DNA of 64,000 nucleotides from an uncultured Corynebacterium sp. (GCA_943914355.1 CALUBS010000003.1:52286-116285); one strand, 5' to 3'. Positions 20,111-29,155 are shown, counted from the stretch's first letter. Numbers and translations: made by a program. The notes: generated by a model from the letters alone, not told the origin.

Positions 20111-20181
20111 GCCCACAACCATACCTGCCCGAACGCCCAATCCGGAGAACCTCCTTCGCAGGCAGTAGGGTGGGAAGCATT

Positions 20182-20769
20182 GTGAAATACGTCGTTGTTT
20201 TAGGCACCGCGCAATACGATGGCCGCCCCTCCCGCATCCTGGCCGGGCGCCTGCGCCATGCCGGGGAGCTGGCCATTTCCCGCGGCCTGCCAGTGATTAC
20301 CGTGGGCGGCCAGCTGCCCGGGGATCGGTTTACCGAGGCCGGGGTAGCTCGCGATTACTTGCGCGAGCACTTCCCTGAGCTGCAGGTTTCTGTTGTGGAA
20401 AAAGGCCTCGATACGCGCGAGTCCTTAGCTGCGGTTATCGATGCCCACGGCATTGCCGATGCCATCATCGTCACCGATCCCTTGCACAGGTTGCGCACGT
20501 GGGTCATCGCCAAGCAGGAAGGGCTCGATGCCTCGGTTTCGGGCACGCCTTATTATCCCGCCCGGCGCTTTTCCAAGCCTTGGTGGCGCTACCTCGCACA
20601 CGAATGCGGCGGGCTGTTTTATATTGGGCTCGCCAGCATTGTTTCTCCCCAGTGCGCGCGGGCCTGGAAAAGGCGCCTGTACCGCATGGAGCTGATTCTG
20701 CGGCCGAATCAGAAGCTGCGGCACGAAACGATGCAAAATAAAGACGCAGAGCGCACGCTGGGGGAATAG
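20182..20769 (+). CDS. DUF218 / YdcF-family protein
   Basis: 195 residues from the GTG at 20182 (a GTG four codons upstream is also open). The start KYVVVLGTAQYDGRPS and later GLDTRESL and IIVTDPLHRLRTWVIA are typical of the DUF218/SanA-YdcF family, a Rossmann-like fold tied to envelope functions. The actinobacterial versions lack a clear membrane anchor, as here. Substrate is not known. The next gene, dgt, starts 11 bp downstream. Confidence 0.8.
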   Translation: MKYVVVLGTAQYDGRPSRILAGRLRHAGELAISRGLPVITVGGQLPGDRFTEAGVARDYLREHFPELQVSVVEKGLDTRESLAAVIDAHGIADAIIVTDPLHRLRTWVIAKQEGLDASVSGTPYYPARRFSKPWWRYLAHECGGLFYIGLASIVSPQCARAWKRRLYRMELILRPNQKLRHETMQNKDAERTLGE

Positions 20770-20780
20770 ACTAAAACGCC

Positions 20781-22073
20781 GTGTCTTATTCTTATGCTGC
20801 AGCTGATTTTGCCCGGCTGGCCGAAGAACGGCCTAAGGGGTCCACGATTAGCGATATCGAAGAACACCGCGGGGTATTCTCCCGCGACCGCGCTCGCGTC
20901 TTGCACTCGGCTGCGCTGCGGCGATTGGCGGATAAAACCCAGGTCGTAGGCCCACGTGATGGCGATACCCCGCGCACCCGGCTTACCCACTCGCTCGAAG
21001 TTGGCCAGATTGCCCGCGGCATCGGGGCCGGCCTCGGCCTCGATCCGGATCTCTGTGACATGGCCGGGCTCACCCACGATATCGGCCACCCGCCCTATGG
21101 CCACAACGGCGAAAATGCGCTCAATGAGGTCGCGCAAGGCGGTTTCGAGGGAAATGCGCAAACGCTGCGCATCCTCACCCGGCTCGAGCCCAAAGTCTTA
21201 GCCGAGGACGCCGATGGCACCGCCCACAGCTTTGGTCTCAACCTCACCCGTGCCGCGCTCGATGGGGCCTGCAAATATCCTTGGACCAAGACCAATCCGG
21301 ATGGCACCATCAACCGCAAATACGGCGCTTATGATGAGGACGCTGACCTTTTAGCGTGGCTGCGCGAAGGCCATAGCGATACGCGAAAGTGCATCGAAGC
21401 CCAGGTCATGGACTGGTCCGATGATATTGCCTATTCCGTGCACGACGTGGAAGACGGCATCATCTCCCAGCGCATTTCCTTGAACGTGTTGTGGGATTTG
21501 GTGGAACTAGCCCACCTTGCAGAAAAGGGCGCTGAGGCCTTTGGCGGAACTGCCGATGAACTCTTGGAAGCCGCCGATAGCCTGCGCAACCTCGATGTCA
21601 TCAACGCCCTTGGTAATTTCGACTACACCCTGCGCGATTATGCCAAGCTGAAAAAGATGACCTCTGAGCTGGTGGGACGCTATGTGGGCGCCACCATCGG
21701 TGCCACCTCGGAGGCGAATGCCGAGCTCATCAGCGCCAATAAGCTCGGCCGCATGCACGGTGACCTGCGCGTTCCACCCTTGGCGCAGGCAGAGGTCAAG
21801 CTTTTAAAGACGATCGCCGTGCTTTATGTAATGGATGAACCAGCGCACTTAGCGCGCCAAGACCGCCAGCGCGAGCGCATTTACCGCGTCTACGATTACC
21901 TCGTGGCCGGTGCGCCCGGTTCGCTCGATGCCACCTTCCGCCTGTGGTGGGAGCAGGCCGATACCGACGCCGCCCGCGACCGTGCCATCGTTGACCAGAT
22001 CGCCTCCATGACCGAATCCCGCCTCGAGCGGCTTGCCCGCCGGAGCGCTGACCTTTCGGGGTTCTTGGGCTAG
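20781..22073 (+). CDS. dgt: dGTP triphosphohydrolase-like protein (HD domain)
   Basis: 430 residues, GTG start. The HD metal-binding residues are visible in RLTHSLEVGQIARGI (His) and GLTHDIGHPPYGHNGE (HD), with a later conserved Asp in DWSDDIAYSVHDVEDG. The family hydrolyses dNTPs to nucleosides plus triphosphate. dgt close to dnaG is conserved in Actinobacteria; here the RNase/barstar pair intervenes on the other strand. Confidence 0.92.
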   Translation: MSYSYAAADFARLAEERPKGSTISDIEEHRGVFSRDRARVLHSAALRRLADKTQVVGPRDGDTPRTRLTHSLEVGQIARGIGAGLGLDPDLCDMAGLTHDIGHPPYGHNGENALNEVAQGGFEGNAQTLRILTRLEPKVLAEDADGTAHSFGLNLTRAALDGACKYPWTKTNPDGTINRKYGAYDEDADLLAWLREGHSDTRKCIEAQVMDWSDDIAYSVHDVEDGIISQRISLNVLWDLVELAHLAEKGAEAFGGTADELLEAADSLRNLDVINALGNFDYTLRDYAKLKKMTSELVGRYVGATIGATSEANAELISANKLGRMHGDLRVPPLAQAEVKLLKTIAVLYVMDEPAHLARQDRQRERIYRVYDYLVAGAPGSLDATFRLWWEQADTDAARDRAIVDQIASMTESRLERLARRSADLSGFLG

Positions 22074-22184
22074 TAGCTATACGGGCCGTGGGCTCGGTCA
22101 GATGGTTCCGGCAGCGGCCTTTCTCTAAAAGTGCAACCTCCGCTGCTATTTTTGAAGCGGAAAAGTGATAACTGAGGGCGCGCG

Positions 22185-22220
22185 ATGCTCAGTTATAGCA
22201 GAGGACCTATAGCATCCGCG
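22185..22220. repeat. dispersed intergenic repeat, copy B
   Basis: This stretch matches 11282-11317 at 33 of 36 positions and again lies between convergent genes (dgt and the barstar-like gene). It runs directly into the 17-bp tandem repeats that follow. Confidence 0.7.
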
Positions 22221-22261
22221 GAATGCCAGCATCTGCGGAGTAACAGCATCCGCGGACTAGC
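22211..22261. repeat. three tandem 17-bp repeats
   Basis: The 12-mer AGCATCCGCGGA occurs at 22211, 22228 (one mismatch, C to T) and 22245, each 17 bp apart, with 5-bp variable linkers. The array ends just before the stop codon of the barstar-like gene. Confidence 0.75.
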
Positions 22262-22263
22262 TA

Positions 22264-22497
22264 TTAGCGTGCGAGCCTAACGCCTTCATCTTGGACAACG
22301 GCCGCGATGGCCGCGAAGTCATCCAATTCCATTTCCATATTGGCAGCCACGATGGTGGATACTTCATTCTTACGCAGGAAGTTAGCTAGATCCTCTAGGC
22401 TGCGCGGGCCACAATCCACACATCCATGGGTGCGTCCTAAGGCATTGAAGAAATCCGTACGGGTACGGATGGGTTCCGTAATTAAAATGCGGTGCAC
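22264..22497 (-). CDS. barstar-like ribonuclease inhibitor
   Basis: 77 residues from a GTG at 22497, 2 bp after the stop of the RNase gene. The length, the alternating helix-strand pattern and the acidic middle (ANMEMELDDFAAIAAV) fit the barstar family, which blocks barnase/RNase Sa enzymes in the cytoplasm. The call leans on position directly behind an RNase Sa-like gene; sequence identity to barstar is low by eye. Confidence 0.65.
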   Translation of the reverse strand: MHRILITEPIRTRTDFFNALGRTHGCVDCGPRSLEDLANFLRKNEVSTIVAANMEMELDDFAAIAAVVQDEGVRLAR

Positions 22498-22499
22498 TA

Positions 22500-22922
22500 T
22501 TAATCCTCTGCGTCCGGGATAGAACAGAATGTTTGGTAATGGTCGTCGGTGTAGTACCACACATCGGGGTCGACTTCGGTGCCGCCGCCGGTGACGATGC
22601 GCCTCGATCCGCGATGATTACTGCCAGGGGTTTCTACCGTGTACTCGCGGTAATAGTCCTGCGCCTGCTGGGGGAGGACGCCTTCATAATTGCCAAAATG
22701 GGAATTGTCTTTGTCGGGATAGTCATAAGGGCCGCCGGCGAGAATATCGTCTGCGGTTTCTTCGGCCTCGCTGGGAAGGGAAGAAATTGCGCAGGTCTCG
22801 TCCGTTGACGTTGCATCCTCGTTACCGCCGAGGTCGAAGCCAAAATAACTAGCGCCTGCGACGATGGCGAGTCCACCAAGGGCCACTGGAAGCGATTTCT
22901 TAGACGCTTTGGACTTGGACAT
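22500..22922 (-). CDS. RNase Sa/barnase-like guanyl-specific ribonuclease, secreted
   Basis: 140 residues from the ATG at 22922. A lysine-rich start and a hydrophobic segment (LPVALGGLAIVAGASYFGF) form a signal peptide or anchor. The catalytic domain matches the RNase Sa pattern: CAISSLPSEA near its start, catalytic Glu in YYREYTV, Arg in RGSRRIV, His in TDDHYQTF, and a C-terminal Cys (FCSIPD) placed to bond with the first Cys. Such enzymes cut RNA after G outside the cell. The next gene is a barstar-like inhibitor. Confidence 0.85.
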   Translation of the reverse strand: MSKSKASKKSLPVALGGLAIVAGASYFGFDLGGNEDATSTDETCAISSLPSEAEETADDILAGGPYDYPDKDNSHFGNYEGVLPQQAQDYYREYTVETPGSNHRGSRRIVTGGGTEVDPDVWYYTDDHYQTFCSIPDAED

Positions 22923-23147
22923 GCTCCTTATTGTTGCAGGAAATATCTCCAAAACATAAACGTCCACCGCGTCAAGAGCAATATCCAAAATTGCCCCGTC
23001 CCGGGGGTGGGAATACTCGGCGAAAGGCTGCCCCACATGTGGGTAAAACACGGTGATTCTGTGTACTTGTTGAGCGGGACAACCCAATGCGACCATCCTG
23101 GCTTTGGCGGTTGAGCATTCGATAAATGGGCGGGGTAGTCTGTAGCC

Positions 23148-25067
23148 ATGGCAAAGGGCAGAATTCCGGACAGTGATATCCAAGCTATCCGTGAACGCGC
23201 GCCTTTAGAAGAAATCGTGGGCGAATATGTGCAGCTCAAACCTGCCGGGCATGATTCTTTGAAGGGGTTGAGCCCTTTCAAGGATGAAAAGACGCCGTCC
23301 TTCCACGTCCGCCCGCAGCGCGGTTATTATCACTGCTTTTCCACCGGTAAGGGTGGCGATGTATTCAGCTTCCTGATGGAGATGGAACAGGTCTCTTTTC
23401 CGGAGGCCGTGGAAGCTGTGGCGCAGAAGATTGGCTACCACATTAATTACCAGGGTGGCTCGACCGGTGCCCGCAATGAGAAGCCGGGTACGAGGCAGCG
23501 GCTAATCGCGGCGAATAAAGCGGTGCACGAGTTTTACCGGAAGCAGCTGGAAACCCCAGAGGCGGCAACGGCGCGCAATTTCTTGCTGGACCGCGGGTTT
23601 AGCCGTGAGGTTATTTATGATTTCGAGTGCGGGTACGCTCCGGAAGGTTGGGACACCGCCACAAAGCACCTATTGCGCATGGGTTTTTCCTTTGAAGAGC
23701 TAGAGGCAGCCGGCATTTCCAAGATGGGAAAGCGCGGTCCCATTGACCGTTTCCACCGCCGGTTGCTGTGGCCTATTAAGGATCTTTCCGGCAACGTCAT
23801 TGGCTTTGGTGCGCGCAAGCTCTTTGATGATGATAAGCTGGGCAAGTACATGAATACGCCCGAGACCATGCTTTATCACAAGTCCAAGGTGCTCTTTGGG
23901 TTGGATTTGGCCAAGCGCAATATCGCAGAAGGCCACCAAGCTGTGGTGGTGGAAGGCTATACGGATGTGATGGCCATGTACGCGGCAGGCATTAAGACTG
24001 CCGTGGCCTCGTGCGGTACGGCCTTCGGTGGGGAGCACCTGCAGGTGCTGCGCCGGCTCATGCTGGATGATTCCTATTTCCACGGCGAGCTCATCTACAC
24101 CTTCGATGGTGATGAGGCGGGACAGAAGGCCGCGATGCGTGCCTTTGACGGGGAACAGAAATTTACCGGACAATCCTTCGTCTCCGTGGCCCCAGACGGC
24201 ATGGACCCGTGCGATCTGCGCCTTGAAAAGGGCGATGCCGCGGTGCGCGATCTGGTGGCAGACCGCATCCCCATGTTTGAGTTCGTCATTCAGTCAGTAA
24301 TTGCTGATTTCCGGATCGATACGGCCGAAGGCCGCTTGCAGGCTTTGCGGCGGGCGGTGCCCATCGTCGCGCAAATCCGTGACCAGCCCCTGCAGCGGGA
24401 GTACGCCCGCCGACTTGCCGGCTGGGTGGGTTGGAATGATCCGGAAGAGGTGCTGCGCCAAGTGCGCGCGGAGGCAAAGAAGCCGAAGAAGGCAGACAAG
24501 CCTACGATTCGGCGCTTTGAAAATGCACAGCCGCAGCCGGCGCAGCAGGATGTGCCCATGATCCATCCGCCCAGCCCAAAGGAGACCCACCTGTGGCCGC
24601 AGCGGGAGGCGCTGAAATTGGCCTTGCAGATGCCAGAGGTTGTTGGCTCGTATTTTGATGGCATTACTGCCGATGCCTACACCAACGACGCCTACCGCAT
24701 CGTGCGCCAAGCGATTTCCGCCGTGGGCGGGGCAGACAAGGGATCCACCATGTCCGGAGTGGACTGGATTGCCGCCGTTGCCGGGGAAATGCAGGATCTT
24801 ACGGGAAGGAATTTCGTCTCCGAGCTGGCAGTCGAGGCCATCCTGCCCACGGACGTGGGCGCAGAAAAATATGCGGATTCCGTACTCTCGCGGCTGCAGG
24901 AAACCGTCGTGGGTGATCAGATTGCGCAGCTGAAAGCCCAATTGGGCCGAATGCGGCCAACCGATGATGAGGCAGGCTATAACTCCGTATTCGCAGACCT
25001 CATTGCCTTGGAGCAGGCTCGCCGCGAGCTCAATGATCGCGCCTTTCGCGGTACCCCAGGTATATAA
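23148..25067 (+). CDS. dnaG: DNA primase DnaG
   Basis: 639 residues, the usual primase length. The order is N-terminal zinc-type domain (1-100), TOPRIM catalytic core (about 260-345, VVVEGYTDVMAMYAAG and YTFDGDEAGQKAAMRA), and a C-terminal helicase-binding region (about 490-639). The zinc site is odd: the canonical C-P-F-H and C-x2-C read S42-P-F-K45 and C63-F-S-T66, so three of four zinc ligands are replaced. The gene is divergent from the RNase/barstar pair. Confidence 0.95.
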   Translation: MAKGRIPDSDIQAIRERAPLEEIVGEYVQLKPAGHDSLKGLSPFKDEKTPSFHVRPQRGYYHCFSTGKGGDVFSFLMEMEQVSFPEAVEAVAQKIGYHINYQGGSTGARNEKPGTRQRLIAANKAVHEFYRKQLETPEAATARNFLLDRGFSREVIYDFECGYAPEGWDTATKHLLRMGFSFEELEAAGISKMGKRGPIDRFHRRLLWPIKDLSGNVIGFGARKLFDDDKLGKYMNTPETMLYHKSKVLFGLDLAKRNIAEGHQAVVVEGYTDVMAMYAAGIKTAVASCGTAFGGEHLQVLRRLMLDDSYFHGELIYTFDGDEAGQKAAMRAFDGEQKFTGQSFVSVAPDGMDPCDLRLEKGDAAVRDLVADRIPMFEFVIQSVIADFRIDTAEGRLQALRRAVPIVAQIRDQPLQREYARRLAGWVGWNDPEEVLRQVRAEAKKPKKADKPTIRRFENAQPQPAQQDVPMIHPPSPKETHLWPQREALKLALQMPEVVGSYFDGITADAYTNDAYRIVRQAISAVGGADKGSTMSGVDWIAAVAGEMQDLTGRNFVSELAVEAILPTDVGAEKYADSVLSRLQETVVGDQIAQLKAQLGRMRPTDDEAGYNSVFADLIALEQARRELNDRAFRGTPGI

Positions 25068-25070
25068 AAA

Positions 25071-25113
25071 CCCCGGGCAAGCACTCGAGCGCTAGTTCAG
25101 GCGCTGCCCGGGG
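25071..25113 (-). terminator. intrinsic terminator between dnaG and the YtxH-like gene
   Basis: A perfect 9-bp stem (CCCCGGGCA at 25071-25079, TGCCCGGGG at 25105-25113). On the minus strand it is followed by TTTTTATA, so it terminates the minus-strand gene. It can also act as a weaker stop for dnaG. Confidence 0.75.
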
Positions 25114-25133
25114 CGGGGTTTGCGGGGAAGGCT

Positions 25134-25415
25134 TTAGTCCTCATCGGGTTCATAAATCCGGTCGGCCTGTGGAGCCTGGTTCCCGCGAGCCTTGCCTTTG
25201 CCACGGCGCTTTTCGGAAAGGTCGTGGATTTCGCGCATGCGTGGCTCTGGATCCAGGCGGTTGGCTACCATCTTGCGCGCGGAACGCACCGCAGATTTGG
25301 TGGCGGGGGAGTTGACGGTCTTTTGATAGGCGCTTTTCATTTGGTGGTAGCGCTTGCGGCCCGCCTTGGTGCCAAATACGTACCCTGCGGCGGCGCCGAA
25401 GACGAATTGGATCAT
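25134..25415 (-). CDS. small YtxH-like protein
   Basis: 93 residues beginning MIQFVFGAAAGYVFGTKAGRK, a short hydrophobic N-terminal segment with glycine spacing followed by a strongly basic helical tail that ends acidic (IYEPDED). This pattern fits YtxH-type small envelope or stress proteins. No catalytic motif is seen. Confidence 0.7.
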   Translation of the reverse strand: MIQFVFGAAAGYVFGTKAGRKRYHQMKSAYQKTVNSPATKSAVRSARKMVANRLDPEPRMREIHDLSEKRRGKGKARGNQAPQADRIYEPDED

Positions 25416-25553
25416 TATTGACTAATTCCCCTTTATTCTATGCGAGCAAAAGTTCTTCTCTAGCTTACCGCGTATGTACGCTTTCGCGCCGAAATCGCCC
25501 GCTGGAATCGCCCTCCTGTTTTCATTGGCACCTATTCGCGCTAGGTTGAGTTA

Positions 25554-25697
25554 ATGAGTCTTCATCAGCAGCGAGATTCGGCCATGGCCGCCGCAGTGGC
25601 ATTTGCCGCGCTCGCCACGGCTGGCTTGTCCGCGCCTGGTGCTGAACCGTCCGAGGAAACACGGTTCTGGGTGGAGCAGGCTGGGGACATCGATTAG
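25554..25697 (+). CDS. possible small protein, 47 residues
   Basis: An ATG at 25554 opens a 47-codon frame: a polar start, an Ala-rich hydrophobic middle (MAAAVAFAALATAGL) and an acidic end (EETRFWVEQAGDID). It lies alone between the YtxH-like gene and the phosphatase gene. Support is only the frame and its non-random composition. Confidence 0.35.
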   Translation: MSLHQQRDSAMAAAVAFAALATAGLSAPGAEPSEETRFWVEQAGDID

Positions 25698-25822
25698 CTT
25701 GAGCGGTCATATAACTATTTGTTTAAAAAAGCGCTGAATAAGGTTAGTGCGCAGTTCATACTTCCTTAACGTTAGCTGGTTAGTGTGCAGAGGAAATCAC
25801 TTCTAGCTGAAAGTTGCGATAT

Positions 25823-27109
25823 ATGACCCGTATTTTCAATCGTGGTGTTTCGCGTCGAGTACTTGCTCTCGGAGCGGCCGCCAGCTTCACCGTTGCTTCC
25901 TTTGCACCCGCTGCGCAGGCGGGTGAGCTTTCGTCCAAGGTGCCGCAGGTACAGGGTTCTAGCAGTGGATCCAGCATTGGCCCTTCTCCTGTGCAGCACC
26001 CAGGCGCGCCGGTTCCTCAGCCCTTTGGTGCGGACTATCTTGTGGGCTTTGAATCCGATATTTCGTCTTACCAATTTGGCAACTATTGGCAGGTTGTCCG
26101 CGGTTTTGACCAGATTAAGCACCAGCCAGAGGTCCTTGAAGAAAACATGGATAAGGTAGTGGCCATTAACAATGCGGCTGCCGATGACCCTGAGCTGATC
26201 GCCCGAGCACAATCCGATGCCAAGGCAAGCTCCGGTGGGATACTAGAAGCCATTTCGGACTCCATGGGGGAGAGCCTGGGCGGTGCATTCCGCGAAGCCT
26301 TGGCAGAGCATCGACTGCCAAAAACACAGTACCTGCTGGGCAATGGCTACGCCGCCCGTGCAGGTGGACTGGCTAGCTCCACCTTCGCAGAAAAGTACTA
26401 CTTCCGTTATGACCGCCCATTCGTGCAGGCACCCGATGCTATTAACCGCTACGAAGATGAGTCGAAGGATCTCTATTCCACCTCGCCGGCTTTCCCCTCC
26501 GGGCACACTAACCAGGCAACGTGGATCACCACTTTGATGGCCTCTATGCTTCCAGAGGTAGGCCCGCAATTAATGCTGCGCGGCGCCGAAGCAGGAAACC
26601 ACCGCGTCGTTCTGGGTGTGCACTACCCCTTGGACGTCATTGGTGGCCGCATGACTGGTCAAGCTGCGGCGGCGGATCGTTTGAACGATGACCGCATGCG
26701 CGATGCATTGCAGCAGGCTGCGCAGGAAATTCGTGAAGAGATTCAGTGGCGTACGGGCAAATCTGTAGAAGAACTCGTCGCACAGGATAGGGCCGATGGC
26801 AAGGAATACCGGTCCACTACAGATGCTGTAGACGAATACACGGATTTCTTGGATTATGATTTTACTCCAAGCAATCCGACGGATGCGCCGATGGTCGTTC
26901 CGCAGGCCGCCCCGGTACTACTCGCAGCTTCCCACCCGAACCTGACACCGGAACAGCGCGCCGAGGTGCTACGCCAGACCGCACGTCCTGCCGGCAATCC
27001 ATTGGATTGGCAAGGCAAGGACGGCTCCTGGCAGCGTCTTAACGTGGCGCGCGCCATGGCGGCGCAAGTCAACGTTAATGCAGATGGCAGCGTGAGCGTC
27101 CAAGGCTAG
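25823..27109 (+). CDS. secreted PAP2-family acid phosphatase
   Basis: 428 residues from the ATG at 25823. The signal peptide ends at AAQA-GEL (about residue 37). The PAP2/class A acid phosphatase signatures follow in order: K-x6-RP in KYYFRYDRP, PSGH in FPSGHTNQATW, and R-x5-H-x3-D in HRVVLGVHYPLDV. It should act outside the membrane on phosphomonoesters or lipid phosphates. The last 130 residues are outside the PAP2 domain and I do not recognise them. Confidence 0.88.
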   Translation: MTRIFNRGVSRRVLALGAAASFTVASFAPAAQAGELSSKVPQVQGSSSGSSIGPSPVQHPGAPVPQPFGADYLVGFESDISSYQFGNYWQVVRGFDQIKHQPEVLEENMDKVVAINNAAADDPELIARAQSDAKASSGGILEAISDSMGESLGGAFREALAEHRLPKTQYLLGNGYAARAGGLASSTFAEKYYFRYDRPFVQAPDAINRYEDESKDLYSTSPAFPSGHTNQATWITTLMASMLPEVGPQLMLRGAEAGNHRVVLGVHYPLDVIGGRMTGQAAAADRLNDDRMRDALQQAAQEIREEIQWRTGKSVEELVAQDRADGKEYRSTTDAVDEYTDFLDYDFTPSNPTDAPMVVPQAAPVLLAASHPNLTPEQRAEVLRQTARPAGNPLDWQGKDGSWQRLNVARAMAAQVNVNADGSVSVQG

Positions 27110-27129
27110 CTTGGTCGCCCGCCCCCGAT

Positions 27130-27163
27130 ACCGCCTAGGCCCTCACTGCGAGGACTAGGCGGT
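27130..27163. terminator. hairpin between convergent phosphatase and thiolase genes
   Basis: Stem ACCGCCTAG (27130-27138) with CTAGGCGGT (27155-27163), followed on the plus strand by TTT. The right arm includes the TAG stop of the thiolase gene, so one hairpin serves both strands. Confidence 0.6.
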
Positions 27164-28372
27164 TTCGATTATGGCGGCAAGGCCCTGGCCGCCGCCGATG
27201 CACATCGTGACTAGCGCGCGCTTGCCGCCGGTGCGGCGCAGGTGGTGCGCGGCGGTAACCACGATGCGGGCACCGGTCGCGCCCACCGGGTGGCCCAGCG
27301 AGATGCCGGAACCGTTGGGGTTGAAGCGAGGATCTTCGGGGGAGATGCCCCACTGATCTAGTACCGCGAGGGCTTGGGCGGCAAAGGCCTCATTGAGCTC
27401 GATGAGGTCGAGGTCATCGAAGGTGAGATCGAGGCGGTCCATGACCTTTCGGGTGGCCTCAACTGGGGCGATGCCCATGCGCTCTGGTTCTACACCGGCC
27501 AGCGCCCAGCCCTTCACGGTCACCATTGGCTCGAGGCCGAGCTCGTCGGCTTTTTCACGGGTGGTCACGAGCACGGCGGCGGCGCCGTCGTTCTGGCCGG
27601 AGGCGTTACCCGCGGTCACCGTGGCCTCGTCGTCCTGCTTGCCCATCACTGGGCGCAGCTTGGACAGCTTTTCCACGCTAGAATCAGCGCGCACGTGTTC
27701 ATCCTTGTCCACGATGATGGGATCCCCCTTGCGCTGGGGGACGGAGACGGGGACGATTTCGGCATCGAAAAGCGCCTGCTCTTGCGCACGTGCGGCGTTG
27801 TGGTGGGAACGCACCGCAAGCTCATCTTGGTCCTCGCGCGACAGGGAACGCTCGCGGCGGAGGTTTTCGGCAGTTTCGATCATGCCGCTGGGGATGGGGT
27901 GGTTTTTGCCACCGGCGGTTTCGCGGGCCTCCTGGAGGCGATCGCGAAAGACCATGTTACCGCCCTTAGCGCCCCAGCGAATGTCACTGTCCACGGTGTA
28001 TTCGGTGCGCGACATGGATTCGGCGCCGCCTGCGATGACCACCTCGGCTGCGCCGGTGGCGACGTGGGCGGCGGCGGTGACGATGGCTTGCAGGCCGGAG
28101 CCGCAGCGGCGGTCGAGCTGCATGCCGGTCACGGAGACTGGCAGGCCGGCATCGAGTGCGGCGACGCGGCCGAGGGCAGGCGCAGCCCCGTTGGGGGAGG
28201 CTTGGCCGAGGATAACGTCATCGATGATGTTCGGGTCGATGCCGGATTCTTCCACGATGGTGGATACCACCAGGCTGGCCAGATCCTGGACGGGGACGGA
28301 TTTCAGCGCGCCGCCGTAGCGGCCGACCGGGGTGCGCTTGGGGTAGCACAGGACTACGTCTTGGGTTTGCAT
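27155..28372 (-). CDS. pcaF: thiolase, probably beta-ketoadipyl-CoA thiolase
   Basis: 405 residues with the three thiolase active-site regions: the nucleophilic Cys in LDRRCGSGLQAIVTAA, His in SLGHPVGATGAR, and the second Cys in CIGGGQGLAAI. Thiolases of this group split 3-oxoadipyl-CoA (PcaF) or acetoacetyl-CoA. PcaF is preferred because the gene sits beside an IclR regulator of the PcaR type and a divergent CoA-transferase pair, the terminal module of the beta-ketoadipate pathway in Corynebacterium. Acetoacetyl-CoA thiolase remains possible. Confidence 0.75.
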   Translation of the reverse strand: MQTQDVVLCYPKRTPVGRYGGALKSVPVQDLASLVVSTIVEESGIDPNIIDDVILGQASPNGAAPALGRVAALDAGLPVSVTGMQLDRRCGSGLQAIVTAAAHVATGAAEVVIAGGAESMSRTEYTVDSDIRWGAKGGNMVFRDRLQEARETAGGKNHPIPSGMIETAENLRRERSLSREDQDELAVRSHHNAARAQEQALFDAEIVPVSVPQRKGDPIIVDKDEHVRADSSVEKLSKLRPVMGKQDDEATVTAGNASGQNDGAAAVLVTTREKADELGLEPMVTVKGWALAGVEPERMGIAPVEATRKVMDRLDLTFDDLDLIELNEAFAAQALAVLDQWGISPEDPRFNPNGSGISLGHPVGATGARIVVTAAHHLRRTGGKRALVTMCIGGGQGLAAIIETA

Positions 28373-28381
28373 GGATTCTCC

Positions 28382-29155
28382 TTAGGAAATTTCGGTAGTA
28401 GTGAGATCGTGGGAAATGGCCGCGCACGTAGTGAGGAGCTCCGGGAGGATCTGCGCGGTGAGATCCTGGGTGGAATACACGGAGGTCTGGGTGGAAATGT
28501 TGATGGCCGCCACTGCGCGCCCGGTGCGATCCCGGATGGGAACGGCAATGGAGCGCAGGCCGATTTCTAGCTCTTGATCCACGATGACCCAGCCGCGCCG
28601 CCGCACCTCGCCGAGGCGGGCTCGCAGCGCGTCCTGGGATACCAGGGTATGCGGGGTGACCTGCTCGAGCGGAGCGGTGGTGGCGAAATACTCATCCAGC
28701 TCTGCCGGCGTTAAATCAGCGAGCAGTACTTGGCCCATGGAGGTGGCGTGCGCCGGGAAGCGCGTACCGATGGTGATATTGGTGGACATGATGCGGTGCG
28801 CTGCGGCGCGGGCGATATAGACCACGGTGTCGCGGTCGAGCACGCTCACGGAGCAGGACTCATCGAGTTTGGTGGATAACTCCCTCAAATGGGGCTGGGA
28901 AATATCCGGCAGGCCCAAGCTCGATAGGTACGAATAGCCCAGTTCCAAAACGCGCGGGGTGAGCCAAAAATCTGAGCCATCGGTGCGGGCATAACCTTCT
29001 GCGACAAGCGTGTGTAAAAAGCGACGTGCGGTGGCGCGCGCTAAGCCTGTGACCTCGGCAACCTGGGCCAGTGTTTGCCGCCGGCGTTCGTCATTGAACG
29101 AGTGAATGACGTTGAGTCCGCGGGCTAGTGATTGCACTACGGGGGTGTCTGCCAC
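28382..29155 (-). CDS. pcaR: IclR-family regulator, PcaR-like
   Basis: 257 residues. A winged HTH (about 8-70, TLAQVAEVTGLARATARRFLHTL) is followed by the IclR effector domain (about 85-255), with the conserved HATSMGQVLLADL and GLRSIAVPIRDRTGRAVAAINI. It is 9 bp upstream of the thiolase and divergent from the CoA transferase genes, so the 115-bp gap at 29156-29270 should hold its operator. The PcaR assignment is inferred from the neighbours. Confidence 0.8.
   Translation of the reverse strand: MADTPVVQSLARGLNVIHSFNDERRRQTLAQVAEVTGLARATARRFLHTLVAEGYARTDGSDFWLTPRVLELGYSYLSSLGLPDISQPHLRELSTKLDESCSVSVLDRDTVVYIARAAAHRIMSTNITIGTRFPAHATSMGQVLLADLTPAELDEYFATTAPLEQVTPHTLVSQDALRARLGEVRRRGWVIVDQELEIGLRSIAVPIRDRTGRAVAAINISTQTSVYSTQDLTAQILPELLTTCAAISHDLTTTEIS

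Noticed and set aside
27374-28570. A 398-codon plus-strand frame opposite the thiolase and IclR genes
   Set aside because: Antisense shadow; Gly/His/Asp-rich nonsense composition and two strongly supported genes on the other strand.
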